DNA from: Croceibacterium_B sp035470785
GTDB taxonomy: Bacteria; Pseudomonadota; Alphaproteobacteria; Sphingomonadales; Sphingomonadaceae
DNA: 64,000 bases
Reading direction: 5' to 3'
Assembly: GCA_035470785.1 (NCBI GenBank)
Contig: DATIQN010000014.1
Location: forward strand, 1-64,000
The position numbers and the translations under genes were made by a program. Shown here one piece after another: positions 9,618 to 17,768 of this stretch. Below the pieces are notes generated by a model. That model did no database searches and was not told the DNA's origin. It saw nothing but the letters and a program-made list of their open reading frames with translations. Every line of letters begins with the position of its first letter. Position 1 is the first letter of the stretch.

Positions 9618-9904
9618 GGTGGTACTCGTTTCTTGCGATCTACGTGCTAGTCTGGACGCTGTGCGCGTTCGCAATGCTGCCGTTCGGCGTCCGCACGCAT
9701 GAAGAAGCAGGGCAGGACAAGGTCCCGGGCCAGGCCGACAGCGCGCCGGCCAACTTCCGTCCCGGCATCGTGGTCATGCGCACGACCATACTGTCGCTCG
9801 TGATCTGCGGCCTGCTCATCCTCAACTACAAGCAGGGCTGGATCACCGCGAAGGATATCGACGTTTTCGGCGAGCCCGCGGGCTTCTCGTCCGGAATCGG
9901 TTAA
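9614..9904 (+). CDS. DUF1467 family membrane protein
   Basis: A 96-residue protein with two transmembrane helices (residues about 5-24 and 58-76) separated by a polar segment containing FGVRTHEEAG, matching the DUF1467 family of alphaproteobacteria. Function unknown. The frame is open further upstream to 9560, but the ATG at 9614 was chosen because it overlaps the RNase J stop (ATGA) and starts directly before the first helix. It is the last gene of the nuo-birA-coaX-rnj chain. Its end overlaps by four bases the stop of the convergent gene on the minus strand. Confidence 0.85.
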   Translation: MRWYSFLAIYVLVWTLCAFAMLPFGVRTHEEAGQDKVPGQADSAPANFRPGIVVMRTTILSLVICGLLILNYKQGWITAKDIDVFGEPAGFSSGIG

Positions 9905-12450
9905 TCGCGCAGGCGGTCGATCGACTGGGCCAGCGCCACGTAGAGCTTGCCCGGGTCGGACGACAGCAGCGTCACACCGAGCGCGTGGCCGTCGCGGGTC
10001 GATAGCACGCTGCGCAGCATCGCCTCAAAATCGTGGATGTAGCGGTTGACCGTTTCACGGAAGTCGGCGTCGGCGCGATAGATTTCGGAAACTTCGCGCG
10101 CCTGCTGGTTGTCCAGAAGCCGTACCGCGCGCCGAGTAAATATCCCGCGGTCGCCGCGCAGGTAGCTCGACCAGGCGGTGTCGGCGACGTCGTTGTCGAA
10201 CGCCTTGGTGATGTCGATCGCGCTTGAATTGAGGCTCTCGGTGATCAGCGCCATGCGCCGGGCGAAGTCGTTGTCGATCTGCTCTTCGGCGCGGCGGCGG
10301 GCGTGCGCGACGCGATGCTCGAGATTGCCGGCCAGCTCGTTCACCACCGAAAGCTGGTCGCGCAGCTGGAGTGCAGCCTCGCGGCTTGCCGCGCTGGCGC
10401 GCTCGGCGCTGGCCTCGAGCTCCTGGATGGCCTCGCGAGTGTGCTCGCGGAGCCCTCGCTCGATTGCTTCGGCGCTCTCGTCGGCGAACCGCCCGGTCAT
10501 CGATTCGAGCGCATCGCCGAGCGAGACTCGGGCCGCGTCCGCCAGCGCTTGCGATCGGCCGGCGATGTCTTCGAGAGAGCTCTGCAATTCCGCGAGCGTC
10601 GCCGCATGGGCGAGATTGGCTTCGGTGATCCGCCGTTCGAGAGTTTCGAAATGCTCGATCGAACTGGCGCCGTCGCGCTGAGCCGCCGCGGCCTGGACGG
10701 CCAGTTGTTCGCCTTGGCGCAGGGCTTCGCCGACGAGGTTGTGGGCGCCGCGCACCCGTTCCTCGAAGCGCTCGAGGTCGTTAGCGGCCTGGCTCAAGGC
10801 GCGCGGCAAGGTCTGCTGCGAATGTTCGGCACCGGCCCGAATGAGTTCGAGCAAGCGCACGCTCTCATCGGTCAGCTGCGAAATGCGCTCACTGCTCGCG
10901 TCGAGCTCGGCGCGTCCTTCGGCGATTCGCGAGGCGAGCCTGGCCGCCGCGTCGTCGAGCGAGCCGCCGGTTTCGCTGCCCAGCGCAGTGATTCGCGCCA
11001 TCTCCGCGGACAGCGCCGTCATCCGTGCGGCCAAGGCGTCGCCACGCTCCGTAAGACCGGAAACATGAGCCAGATGCTCTTGTTGGCGCTCCGTGACAGT
11101 CTCGTCCAGGGCCGCCAAGCGTGCCGCCAGGGCCGCGGCTGCCTCGCTTTCGCGCTGCTCGGCCTCAGCATGGCGTTCGGCGATGTGCTGGGTGAACGCC
11201 TGCGCGCGATCCATCATGACCTGTTCGACCCGTTTGGCCTCCTCGCTGAGCGCCTCAAGCCGTTTACGGGCATTATCCAGTGCGTGGGCATCAACCTCGG
11301 TGATCTTTCCGATGGCGTAACCCAGGCGCTCCTTGAGTTCGTCAATGGCATCGGTCCAGCGCCGGGCGGCGTCGTCCTGCGCCGCGCGCAACGATTCGGC
11401 TATCTGCAGGCCTTCCGTTCCGGTCACGCCGACGCGTTCGCGCAGGAGAGCGATTTCCTCTTCGGCGCGGCGCTGGATCTCGGCATGGCGCGCTTCGAGT
11501 TCTTCGCCCAGCCGATCGGCGCGACGGCGCAACGCGGCGAGGGCTTCGACTTCATGACCGTCGAGTTCCGCGCGAAACTCGCGGCTGCGCTCGCCGAGCA
11601 CCGCGAAGCGCGTACTGGCGATGTCTTCGAGATGGTCGGCCTGGGCATCGAAGGCTGCCAGCGCGTCGTCAATTCGCGCGCGCAGCGAGGCGACCTGGCG
11701 TTCGCTCGCCTCGCCAAACTGATTGAGGCGGTTGAAGCCGCCGATCAGCTCCTCGAGCTGGCCTTGGGCGGTATTGCCGGCTTGGCCGATCTGGCTGGCG
11801 ACGTCGCGCGCGGAGTTGGAGATCACCGGCAATTCGCCGCGCAGCCGGTTCATGTTGTCGAGCGCGGTCGCGCTGACGCGGCCGATCGTCTCGACCTGTT
11901 CGCCGTTGTCGCGGATCAGGCCTTGCAGCGCGTCGGCGTGCTGCGAAATCCGATCGCTAGCGACGCGGCCGAGCGATTCGAGGTCTCGCGACTGTGCGGC
12001 GATGAAATCGCGCGCGAGGCTGAGCTCGCGGTTGATTACTGCCAAGCGTTCCTCAAGTCGTGCGCTTTCCAGCGACAGCGCCCGCGCAACGTCGGTAAAG
12101 CGCGAGGCTTCGCGGCGCGAATGCCGCAGCGCCAGCAGCCACAGCGAAACGACGAGCAGCACCGGCACGGACCAGGCGACGACCCAGGCGCTCCATTGGT
12201 CAGGCGTGCCGCCGGCAAGGATCTCGCGCTGGTGCGCCCAGCCGAAGAACCCAGTCCAACCGAGTACCGACACTACGGCGAGAGTGGGCACAATCCAGCC
12301 CCACTGGCGCGGCGCGGGTTCATTCTCCCAAAGCTCGTCGACGGGTTCGTCGAGAATGAGCATTTCTTCCGCCGCGGCCGTTTCGGCCGCAGTGCCCTGG
12401 CCTAAATCGGGGTTGGACCCGATCGCCACGAGATTTTCCCTGCGCGTCAT
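9901..12450 (-). CDS. large membrane-anchored coiled-coil protein of unknown function
   Basis: An 849-residue protein. After an acidic N-terminal tail (about 45 residues) come two closely spaced transmembrane helices (roughly residues 48-67 and 85-105). Nearly 600 residues of Ala/Glu/Arg-rich predicted coiled coil follow, with heptad-like patterns. A distinct C-terminal block of about 130 residues (starting near the NDFARRMALITESLN segment) has a normal globular composition. The architecture resembles chemoreceptor-like or structural coiled-coil proteins, but I recognise no HAMP or MCP signalling tip. The ATG at 12450 is preferred by homology-like spacing to the acidic tail; a GTG at 12492 with a GGATAGG upstream would add 14 residues. 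It diverges from the HPt-like gene at 12523, so the two likely share a promoter region. Function is not assignable from sequence. Confidence 0.8.
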   Translation of the reverse strand: MTRRENLVAIGSNPDLGQGTAAETAAAEEMLILDEPVDELWENEPAPRQWGWIVPTLAVVSVLGWTGFFGWAHQREILAGGTPDQWSAWVVAWSVPVLLVVSLWLLALRHSRREASRFTDVARALSLESARLEERLAVINRELSLARDFIAAQSRDLESLGRVASDRISQHADALQGLIRDNGEQVETIGRVSATALDNMNRLRGELPVISNSARDVASQIGQAGNTAQGQLEELIGGFNRLNQFGEASERQVASLRARIDDALAAFDAQADHLEDIASTRFAVLGERSREFRAELDGHEVEALAALRRRADRLGEELEARHAEIQRRAEEEIALLRERVGVTGTEGLQIAESLRAAQDDAARRWTDAIDELKERLGYAIGKITEVDAHALDNARKRLEALSEEAKRVEQVMMDRAQAFTQHIAERHAEAEQRESEAAAALAARLAALDETVTERQQEHLAHVSGLTERGDALAARMTALSAEMARITALGSETGGSLDDAAARLASRIAEGRAELDASSERISQLTDESVRLLELIRAGAEHSQQTLPRALSQAANDLERFEERVRGAHNLVGEALRQGEQLAVQAAAAQRDGASSIEHFETLERRITEANLAHAATLAELQSSLEDIAGRSQALADAARVSLGDALESMTGRFADESAEAIERGLREHTREAIQELEASAERASAASREAALQLRDQLSVVNELAGNLEHRVAHARRRAEEQIDNDFARRMALITESLNSSAIDITKAFDNDVADTAWSSYLRGDRGIFTRRAVRLLDNQQAREVSEIYRADADFRETVNRYIHDFEAMLRSVLSTRDGHALGVTLLSSDPGKLYVALAQSIDRLRD

Positions 12451-12522
12451 AGGCGAAGTGAATACCACACCGGCGGACGCTATAAACCCCACCTTAACTG
12501 CCTATCCCACAGGATCGGCGCG

Positions 12523-12825
12523 ATGGCTTTTGCAAACGGCGACCTCGATGCGACTTTTGCCGCCGCCGCCGGCGAGGACCCGGCGCTGTTGGCAGAGCTG
12601 CGCGCGGTATTCGCCGAAAGCCTCGTGCGGCAGATAGACTTGCTGCGCCGCGCACGCTGCGACGGCAACTGGACCATCGCGGCGATGCGATTGAAGGGTC
12701 TCGGCGCCAGCTTTCACGCCCCCGATCTAGTCAGGCTCGCCGAAGAGGCGCTCGACAGCGCTCCCGGCGAACCCGTCGTGGTTCGCAAGCTCGAGCGCTT
12801 CGCCAGGGAGTTTCAGGCCGCCTGA
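12523..12825 (+). CDS. HPt-like domain protein lacking the phosphoacceptor histidine
   Basis: A 100-residue all-helical protein that reads as a single HPt domain: helices around residues 21-45, 50-65, 67-79 and 85-98. The central motif is AAMRLKGLGASFHAPDL. In true HPt domains the equivalent motif is AHRLKG, with the histidine phosphorylated by a response regulator or kinase. Here that residue is Met55; the following Leu-Lys-Gly is intact. The nearest other histidine, His65, faces a different part of the helix. It should therefore be unable to relay phosphate in the usual way and may act as a binding adaptor. First gene of a same-strand set running to 16451. Confidence 0.75.
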   Translation: MAFANGDLDATFAAAAGEDPALLAELRAVFAESLVRQIDLLRRARCDGNWTIAAMRLKGLGASFHAPDLVRLAEEALDSAPGEPVVVRKLERFAREFQAA

Positions 12826-12893
12826 TCGCGCGCTTGGCAGCGCTCGTGGCGCAGCCTAGCGTCCGGCGCATGGTGTGCGTGGGAGCGGATTGA

Positions 12894-14057
12894 GTGCGGA
12901 TCGGCCTGATTGCGGTTGGCGATACTGGCGCTCAGGTCGAGACCGGTGCGCTCGCCGGCCGCACGCTCGCGCGCCATCAGCTCGACTTTGCCCTCGCGCA
13001 GGGCTGCGAAAGGATAATCGCTCTCGGTTACGGCGCCAGCAAGGAAGCGGTCGAATTGCGCCGCGCGGTTGAAGCGGCGGGAGCGCAATTCCAGGTTGTT
13101 CGCGGAGTGCGCGACTTATCGGCCGCGGTTCGCGGCGACGATATGCTCACGGTCTTTGCGCACGGTTTGCTGCCCGATTCGCCGCTGGCGTTCGAGAGGT
13201 TGAAGGAAGGCTATGGCGTGCTGGTCCTTCCGGCGGAAGCCGGATGGAGTGCAGGTTTCGAGCGGCTCGACTTGGCAGCGGCATGGGGGGGAGCGATGGT
13301 CCTGCCAGGCCGGCTTGTCGCCGGCCTCGACGAGCTGGCGGAAGACGCCGAACCGATCGCGGGATTGCTTCGGATCGCGCGGCAAGCGGGTATCCGGGAG
13401 TTGCCGCTGGCCGAGAGCGAACTCGGCGAGGGGCGCTGGCAAATCGTTCGCACGCCCGACGCCGCCCGCGCCAGCGAGCCGGCCTGGCTGCGGCGACGCC
13501 TGCCTCCGATTTCGCCCTTTCGACCGACACCTTGGCTGGCGCGCACCCTGGTGCGCGGCTTCTGGTCAAGCTGCATCGGCAATCGACGCGTCACCGCGGG
13601 CTTAACCGCGGCGGTGCCCTTGTTCTTGTGTGCGGCGATCGCCGCCGCGTGGTTCGACTTTGCCGCGGTCGCCTTTGCGGCACTCGTCCCGGCGACTTTT
13701 GCCATCGAAACGGGCGAGGCGTTCAGACTGCTCGGCAGATCGGTTTTTCGAGCGGAAACAAGAGTGTCCAGGCTATCCTTCGTCCTTCGACTGATGTGGG
13801 ATGGCGCGTTTGTTGCGCTCGGAGTTCTGAGCATCGACGGCAGCCGCGCGCACCGCCTGTTCACGCCGCTTGTCGCGGGTGGTCTCCTGCACACGCCGCC
13901 GGCGACCCCCGATACCGGCTGGCGCGCGCTCATGGCTGATCGCGGGTTGCTAGCGCTTTTGCTCGCGATCGCCGCCGCATTCGGCTTCGTCGAAGGCGGG
14001 TACATGATCCTGGCGCTGGCGTTGATTGGCGTGCGCATTGCGGGGCCGCCCGATTAA
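12894..14057 (+). CDS. nucleotidyltransferase-like membrane protein, function unknown
   Basis: A 387-residue protein with two parts. Residues 1 to about 220 look like a degenerate GT-A/sugar-nucleotidyltransferase fold: an alternating strand/helix pattern beginning MRIGLIAVGD, a LARHQLDFALAQGCERI segment like the LARRPLIDHQLDLALAAG segment of nucleotidyltransferases, and VFAHGLLPDSPL where such enzymes carry their metal-binding aspartate. The classic GxGxRL nucleotide loop is absent. Residues about 225-387 hold four to six transmembrane helices. The GTG start is supported by GGGAGCGG six bases upstream. It lies 68 bases after the HPt-like gene. I do not recognise a named family; whether it keeps catalytic activity is doubtful. 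Confidence 0.7.
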   Translation: MRIGLIAVGDTGAQVETGALAGRTLARHQLDFALAQGCERIIALGYGASKEAVELRRAVEAAGAQFQVVRGVRDLSAAVRGDDMLTVFAHGLLPDSPLAFERLKEGYGVLVLPAEAGWSAGFERLDLAAAWGGAMVLPGRLVAGLDELAEDAEPIAGLLRIARQAGIRELPLAESELGEGRWQIVRTPDAARASEPAWLRRRLPPISPFRPTPWLARTLVRGFWSSCIGNRRVTAGLTAAVPLFLCAAIAAAWFDFAAVAFAALVPATFAIETGEAFRLLGRSVFRAETRVSRLSFVLRLMWDGAFVALGVLSIDGSRAHRLFTPLVAGGLLHTPPATPDTGWRALMADRGLLALLLAIAAAFGFVEGGYMILALALIGVRIAGPPD

Positions 14058-14101
14058 CTCGGCTAACGCCCGTTTAACCCTGTGCCGGTAAAGGGAAAAC
14101 G

Positions 14102-15058
14102 ATGACTGCTGCGACCCTGGCTGAGCCGACCCTCGAATCGGTCGAAACGCTGCTGCGCGACGAACTCGCGCAGGGCGACGCGATGTTGTCGACGGCAACT
14201 CCGATCCTGCGCCACCTGCTGGTCAACGAGGACCGGGCGCTGTGCAGCGACGACGTTGTGGCGCACGTCCGTGGAATGTTGACCGATGTTGCGCATCAAT
14301 TGCTCCATGCCCTGGCCGAAGCGGCGAGCGTGGCAGATCGCGCGCCCTTCATTGCCGAACGTGAGGAAGGCCTGGCGGTGGCTCTGGCCAACGAGCCGGC
14401 GTTCCTTGCCCACGTCCACTCGCTGACGATCGAAGCCCGGCTGACATTACAGCTGCAAGAGCGAAGCCATGTCGATCCAGTGCTTTGCCCCCTTTTGCAG
14501 GAGCTCGTCGCCTCGCGTGACGATGTCCTGGCCGGCACGGCGATGGCCGCGCTCGCGGCCCAGGCGCGGCTCATTCAGCACCACCGGCGGATGACGCTGC
14601 CGCTCGACGAACTTCCCGCGGACTTGCTCCACATCGCGTTACTGCGGATGCGCGCGACGGCCGGCGAGTCTGAGGACAGCGTGGTGGCGGCCGAACGCAG
14701 TCTGCGTGAAGCCTTCGGTGGAAGCCGGGGGCGGCTCGGTGTGATATCGCGCCTGCTGATCCAGATGGGCCGGAGCGCGACACGGGCACTCGACGTCGAC
14801 CATGCGGGGCTGGCGATATTTGCCACGGCCTTGGCGATGGCTTCAGGGCAAGCGCGCGATGCCGTGGTGCTGTCGTTCTCCGGCCGCCAATTCGCGCGAC
14901 TTGCGCTGTCGATGCGCGCGGCGGGACTGAAGCAGCCGGCGGTTGAGAAGCAATTCTTGTACCTTCATCCCGACATCCTGCTGCCCGATGGCTTCGCCAA
15001 GCTGACCAGCGATCGCGCCGCGAAGATGCTCGCCGCCTCGGTCGAAAAGAGTTCTTGA
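14102..15058 (+). CDS. all-helical protein of unknown function
   Basis: A 318-residue soluble, predicted all-alpha protein rich in Ala, Leu, Arg and Glu, without signal peptide or transmembrane helix. The pattern of repeated amphipathic helices suggests a HEAT-like or DUF2336-like scaffold, but I cannot confirm a family. A Shine-Dalgarno-like AAAGGGA lies before the ATG. It ends four bases before the kinase-like gene at 15063, so the two are almost certainly co-transcribed and perhaps functionally paired. Confidence 0.72.
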   Translation: MTAATLAEPTLESVETLLRDELAQGDAMLSTATPILRHLLVNEDRALCSDDVVAHVRGMLTDVAHQLLHALAEAASVADRAPFIAEREEGLAVALANEPAFLAHVHSLTIEARLTLQLQERSHVDPVLCPLLQELVASRDDVLAGTAMAALAAQARLIQHHRRMTLPLDELPADLLHIALLRMRATAGESEDSVVAAERSLREAFGGSRGRLGVISRLLIQMGRSATRALDVDHAGLAIFATALAMASGQARDAVVLSFSGRQFARLALSMRAAGLKQPAVEKQFLYLHPDILLPDGFAKLTSDRAAKMLAASVEKSS

Positions 15059-15062
15059 GACG

Positions 15063-16451
15063 ATGACCGCGCCCGCCTTCTTCGCGAGGGCTCGCACCGA
15101 CGGCCGCGACTGGCTGGTCGAGGCCGACGAGCCGCTCGCCGGTCTGCAATTGCGCAGCGGCGGCGAACTTCCCGGGATTATCGCCACCCCCGCGCTTCTC
15201 GAGCTGGTTCGCAAGGCCCGCCGCTACGGACTCAAGCTGGCGCGCGCGATACAGGCCCAGGATGACCGCGAGCGGGTGACCGCGTGGGTCGAAGTCGAAC
15301 CCGAAACGGGGGGCGACGGCTGCACGATCGGGGTTGCCCATTGGCAGACCGCGCCGCTTGCACCCGACGATCAGCTCACCGCCGAGGAACGGCGGGGGAT
15401 GATCGAGCGCCACGTCGCCGAACTGTCGGTGCGACTTGGGCCCGACCAGGAAGTCATCTCCGTCGAATGCGACAGCGCCGAGTTGTCGGCCATCGCGGCG
15501 AAGCTGCGCGACGGCATCGGGCGGCGCTGGAGCGACCTGATCGAGGTGGAAGGCAATGCCGATCATCGCCAGCCGCTTCACTGGCGCCTGCTCGACGGCG
15601 CGCGGGTGACGATGGCTGATTCCTCACGCCACTGGAAAGCCGTGCTCTTGCCTCTGGGAAAGCCGGAGCCCGGCCAGGCCGGTTTCGATCTGCTCCTGGT
15701 TGCCGACGAACCTCCTGCGGACGAACCTGTATCCCATGCGCAGCCGCGCACCCGTTTCAACGCCGGCCTCGGGCGTGAGATCGCTCCCGTGCTGCGCCAG
15801 CCAATCGCCCGGATCATTGCCAACGCCGAGACGATCCGCACCCAGCTCGCCGGGCCGCTGGCCGAGGAATACAGCAACTACGCCGCCGACATCGCCACGG
15901 CCGGTGAGCACCTATTGGCGCTGCTCGACGATCTGGCCGATCTCGAAGTGGTCGAAGCCGACGACTTCAGCGCGGCGCCCGACAAGATCGACCTGGCCGA
16001 CGTCGCCCGGCGCGCAGCCGGAATTCTCGGAGTCCGGGCGCGCGAGCGTGGGATCGAGATCGATGCGCCGAAGGAAGGCGAGAGCGTGGCAGCGGTCGGT
16101 GAGTTTCGCCGCGTGCTGCAGATCCTCCTCAACCTCCTCGGAAACGCGCTGCGCTATGCTCCCGAAGGCTCACAAGTCTGGATTCGTGCCGAAGCGGAAG
16201 ACGGGCGCGCGCGGATCGTCGTCGCCGACCAGGGCGAAGGCCTGAGCGCGGAACAGCAGGCGCGGGTGTTCGACAAGTTCGAACGGCTCGGCCGCAGCGG
16301 CGACGGCGGCTCGGGACTGGGGTTGTACATTTCGCGCCGGCTCGCGCGGGCGATGGATGGCGACCTTACGGTCGACAGCGCGCCTGGGCAGGGCGCGCGC
16401 TTCGTGCTCGACCTGCCGACGTTCGAGGAACGCCGCACGAAGCGGCGCTGA
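15063..16451 (+). CDS. sensor histidine kinase-like protein with a degenerate H-box
   Basis: A 462-residue cytosolic protein. The C-terminal half is a HATPase_c domain with all boxes readable: N-box around QILLNLLGNALRYAP (near residue 353-367), G1 as DQGEGLS, F-box as FDKFERLG and G2 as GSGLGLYISRRLA. Upstream, a DHp-like helix reads APVLRQPIARIIANAE. It aligns residue for residue with the canonical SHELRTPLNAIIGFAE, so the phosphoacceptor histidine is replaced by Pro242 and the next glutamate by valine. ATP binding looks intact but autophosphorylation on the normal residue is not possible. The first 240 residues have no recognised sensor domain and no transmembrane helix. It is the last gene of the 12523-16451 set and ends directly against the convergent gltA stop. 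Confidence 0.85.
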   Translation: MTAPAFFARARTDGRDWLVEADEPLAGLQLRSGGELPGIIATPALLELVRKARRYGLKLARAIQAQDDRERVTAWVEVEPETGGDGCTIGVAHWQTAPLAPDDQLTAEERRGMIERHVAELSVRLGPDQEVISVECDSAELSAIAAKLRDGIGRRWSDLIEVEGNADHRQPLHWRLLDGARVTMADSSRHWKAVLLPLGKPEPGQAGFDLLLVADEPPADEPVSHAQPRTRFNAGLGREIAPVLRQPIARIIANAETIRTQLAGPLAEEYSNYAADIATAGEHLLALLDDLADLEVVEADDFSAAPDKIDLADVARRAAGILGVRARERGIEIDAPKEGESVAAVGEFRRVLQILLNLLGNALRYAPEGSQVWIRAEAEDGRARIVVADQGEGLSAEQQARVFDKFERLGRSGDGGSGLGLYISRRLARAMDGDLTVDSAPGQGARFVLDLPTFEERRTKRR

Positions 16452-17738
16452 CTAGCGCTTATCGAACGGCACGTAATCGCGCTGCGTCGGCCCGGTGTAG
16501 AGCTGGCGCGGGCGGCCGATGACCTGGCCGGGATCGGAGATCATCTCGTTCCACTGCGCGACCCAGCCGACAGTGCGGGCGAGCGCGAACAGCGCGGTGA
16601 ACATGGTCGTCGGGAAGCCGATCGCCGACAGGATGATCCCCGAGTAAAAATCGACGTTCGGGAACAGCTTCTTCTCGATGAAATAGTCGTCGTGCAGCGC
16701 CATTTCCTCGAGCTTCAGCGCGACGTCGAACACCGGGTCGCTGACCTTCATCGCCGCGAACACCTCGCGCACGGTCTTCTGCATGACCGTCGCCCGCGGG
16801 TCGTAGTTTTTGTACACCCGGTGGCCGAAGCCCATCAGCCGGAACGGGTCGTTCTTGTCCTTGGCGCGCTCGATGTAGTGCGGGATGCGGTCAGGGGTGC
16901 CGATCTCGTGCAGCATGTTGAGCGCGGCCTCGTTGGCGCCGCCGTGCGCCGGGCCCCACAGGCAGGCGATGCCCGCGGCGATGCAGGCGAAGGGGTTGGC
17001 GCCCGACGAGCCGGCAAGCCGCACGGTCGAGGTCGAGGCGTTCTGCTCGTGGTCGGCGTGGAGGATGAAGATCCGGTCCATCGCCTTCTCGACCACCGGG
17101 TCCACCTCGTAATCCTCGGCCGGGACGCCGAAGGTCATGCGCAGGAAGTTGCCGGTGTAGCTCAGCGAGTTCTTCGGCGGCATGAACGGCTGACCGACCG
17201 AGTACTTATAGGCCATCGCGGCAATCGTCGGCATCTTGGCGATCAGCCGGTGACTGCTGATCTTGCGATGATCGGGGTCGGAGATGTCGGTGCTGTCGTG
17301 GTAGAACGCGCTCAGCGCCCCGACCACGCCGCACATGATCGCCATCGGGTGCCCGTCGCGGCGAAAGCCCTGATAGAACTGCCGCAACTGGTCGTGCAGC
17401 ATGGTGTGCCGGGTGATCGTGACCTTGAAGTCTTCGTACTCTCCGGCGCTCGGCAGCTCGCCGTTGAGTAGCAGGTAAGCGACTTCCATGAAGCTCGAAT
17501 GCTCGGCAAGCTGGCCGATCGGGTAGCCGCGGTGGAGCAGCACCCCTTCCTCGCCGTCGATGAAGGTCAGCGCGCTTTCGCACGACGCGGTCGACTTGTA
17601 GCCGGGATCGTACGTGAACATGCCGGTGGTGCCGTAAAGCTTGCGGATGTCGACCACGTCGGGCCCGCAAGTCCCTTCCATGACCGGAAGGTCATAAGTT
17701 TCAGCGCCAACTGTCAGCTTCGCCTGCTTGTCCGCCAA
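16452..17738 (-). CDS. gltA: citrate synthase
   Basis: A 428-residue type II (hexameric-type) citrate synthase that condenses acetyl-CoA with oxaloacetate to open the TCA cycle. Signatures include LLHRGYPIGQLAE, the ADHEQNASTSTVR segment with an active-site histidine, GPAHGGANEA, and MGFGHRVYKNYDPRA with the second catalytic histidine. It starts 30 bases after the gltX stop on the same strand, so the two genes may be co-transcribed. The stop codon abuts that of the convergent kinase-like gene with no gap. Confidence 0.97.
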   Translation of the reverse strand: MADKQAKLTVGAETYDLPVMEGTCGPDVVDIRKLYGTTGMFTYDPGYKSTASCESALTFIDGEEGVLLHRGYPIGQLAEHSSFMEVAYLLLNGELPSAGEYEDFKVTITRHTMLHDQLRQFYQGFRRDGHPMAIMCGVVGALSAFYHDSTDISDPDHRKISSHRLIAKMPTIAAMAYKYSVGQPFMPPKNSLSYTGNFLRMTFGVPAEDYEVDPVVEKAMDRIFILHADHEQNASTSTVRLAGSSGANPFACIAAGIACLWGPAHGGANEAALNMLHEIGTPDRIPHYIERAKDKNDPFRLMGFGHRVYKNYDPRATVMQKTVREVFAAMKVSDPVFDVALKLEEMALHDDYFIEKKLFPNVDFYSGIILSAIGFPTTMFTALFALARTVGWVAQWNEMISDPGQVIGRPRQLYTGPTQRDYVPFDKR

Positions 17739-17768
17739 CTCGCGTCTCCTCTAAATTCGTGCCGCTCG

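Noticed and set aside
10303..12405. A 700-codon open frame on the plus strand, antisense to the coiled-coil gene
   Set aside because: It is a high-GC shadow frame. The minus-strand protein has coherent helices and heptads, while the plus-strand translation has no recognisable domain or ribosome binding site.
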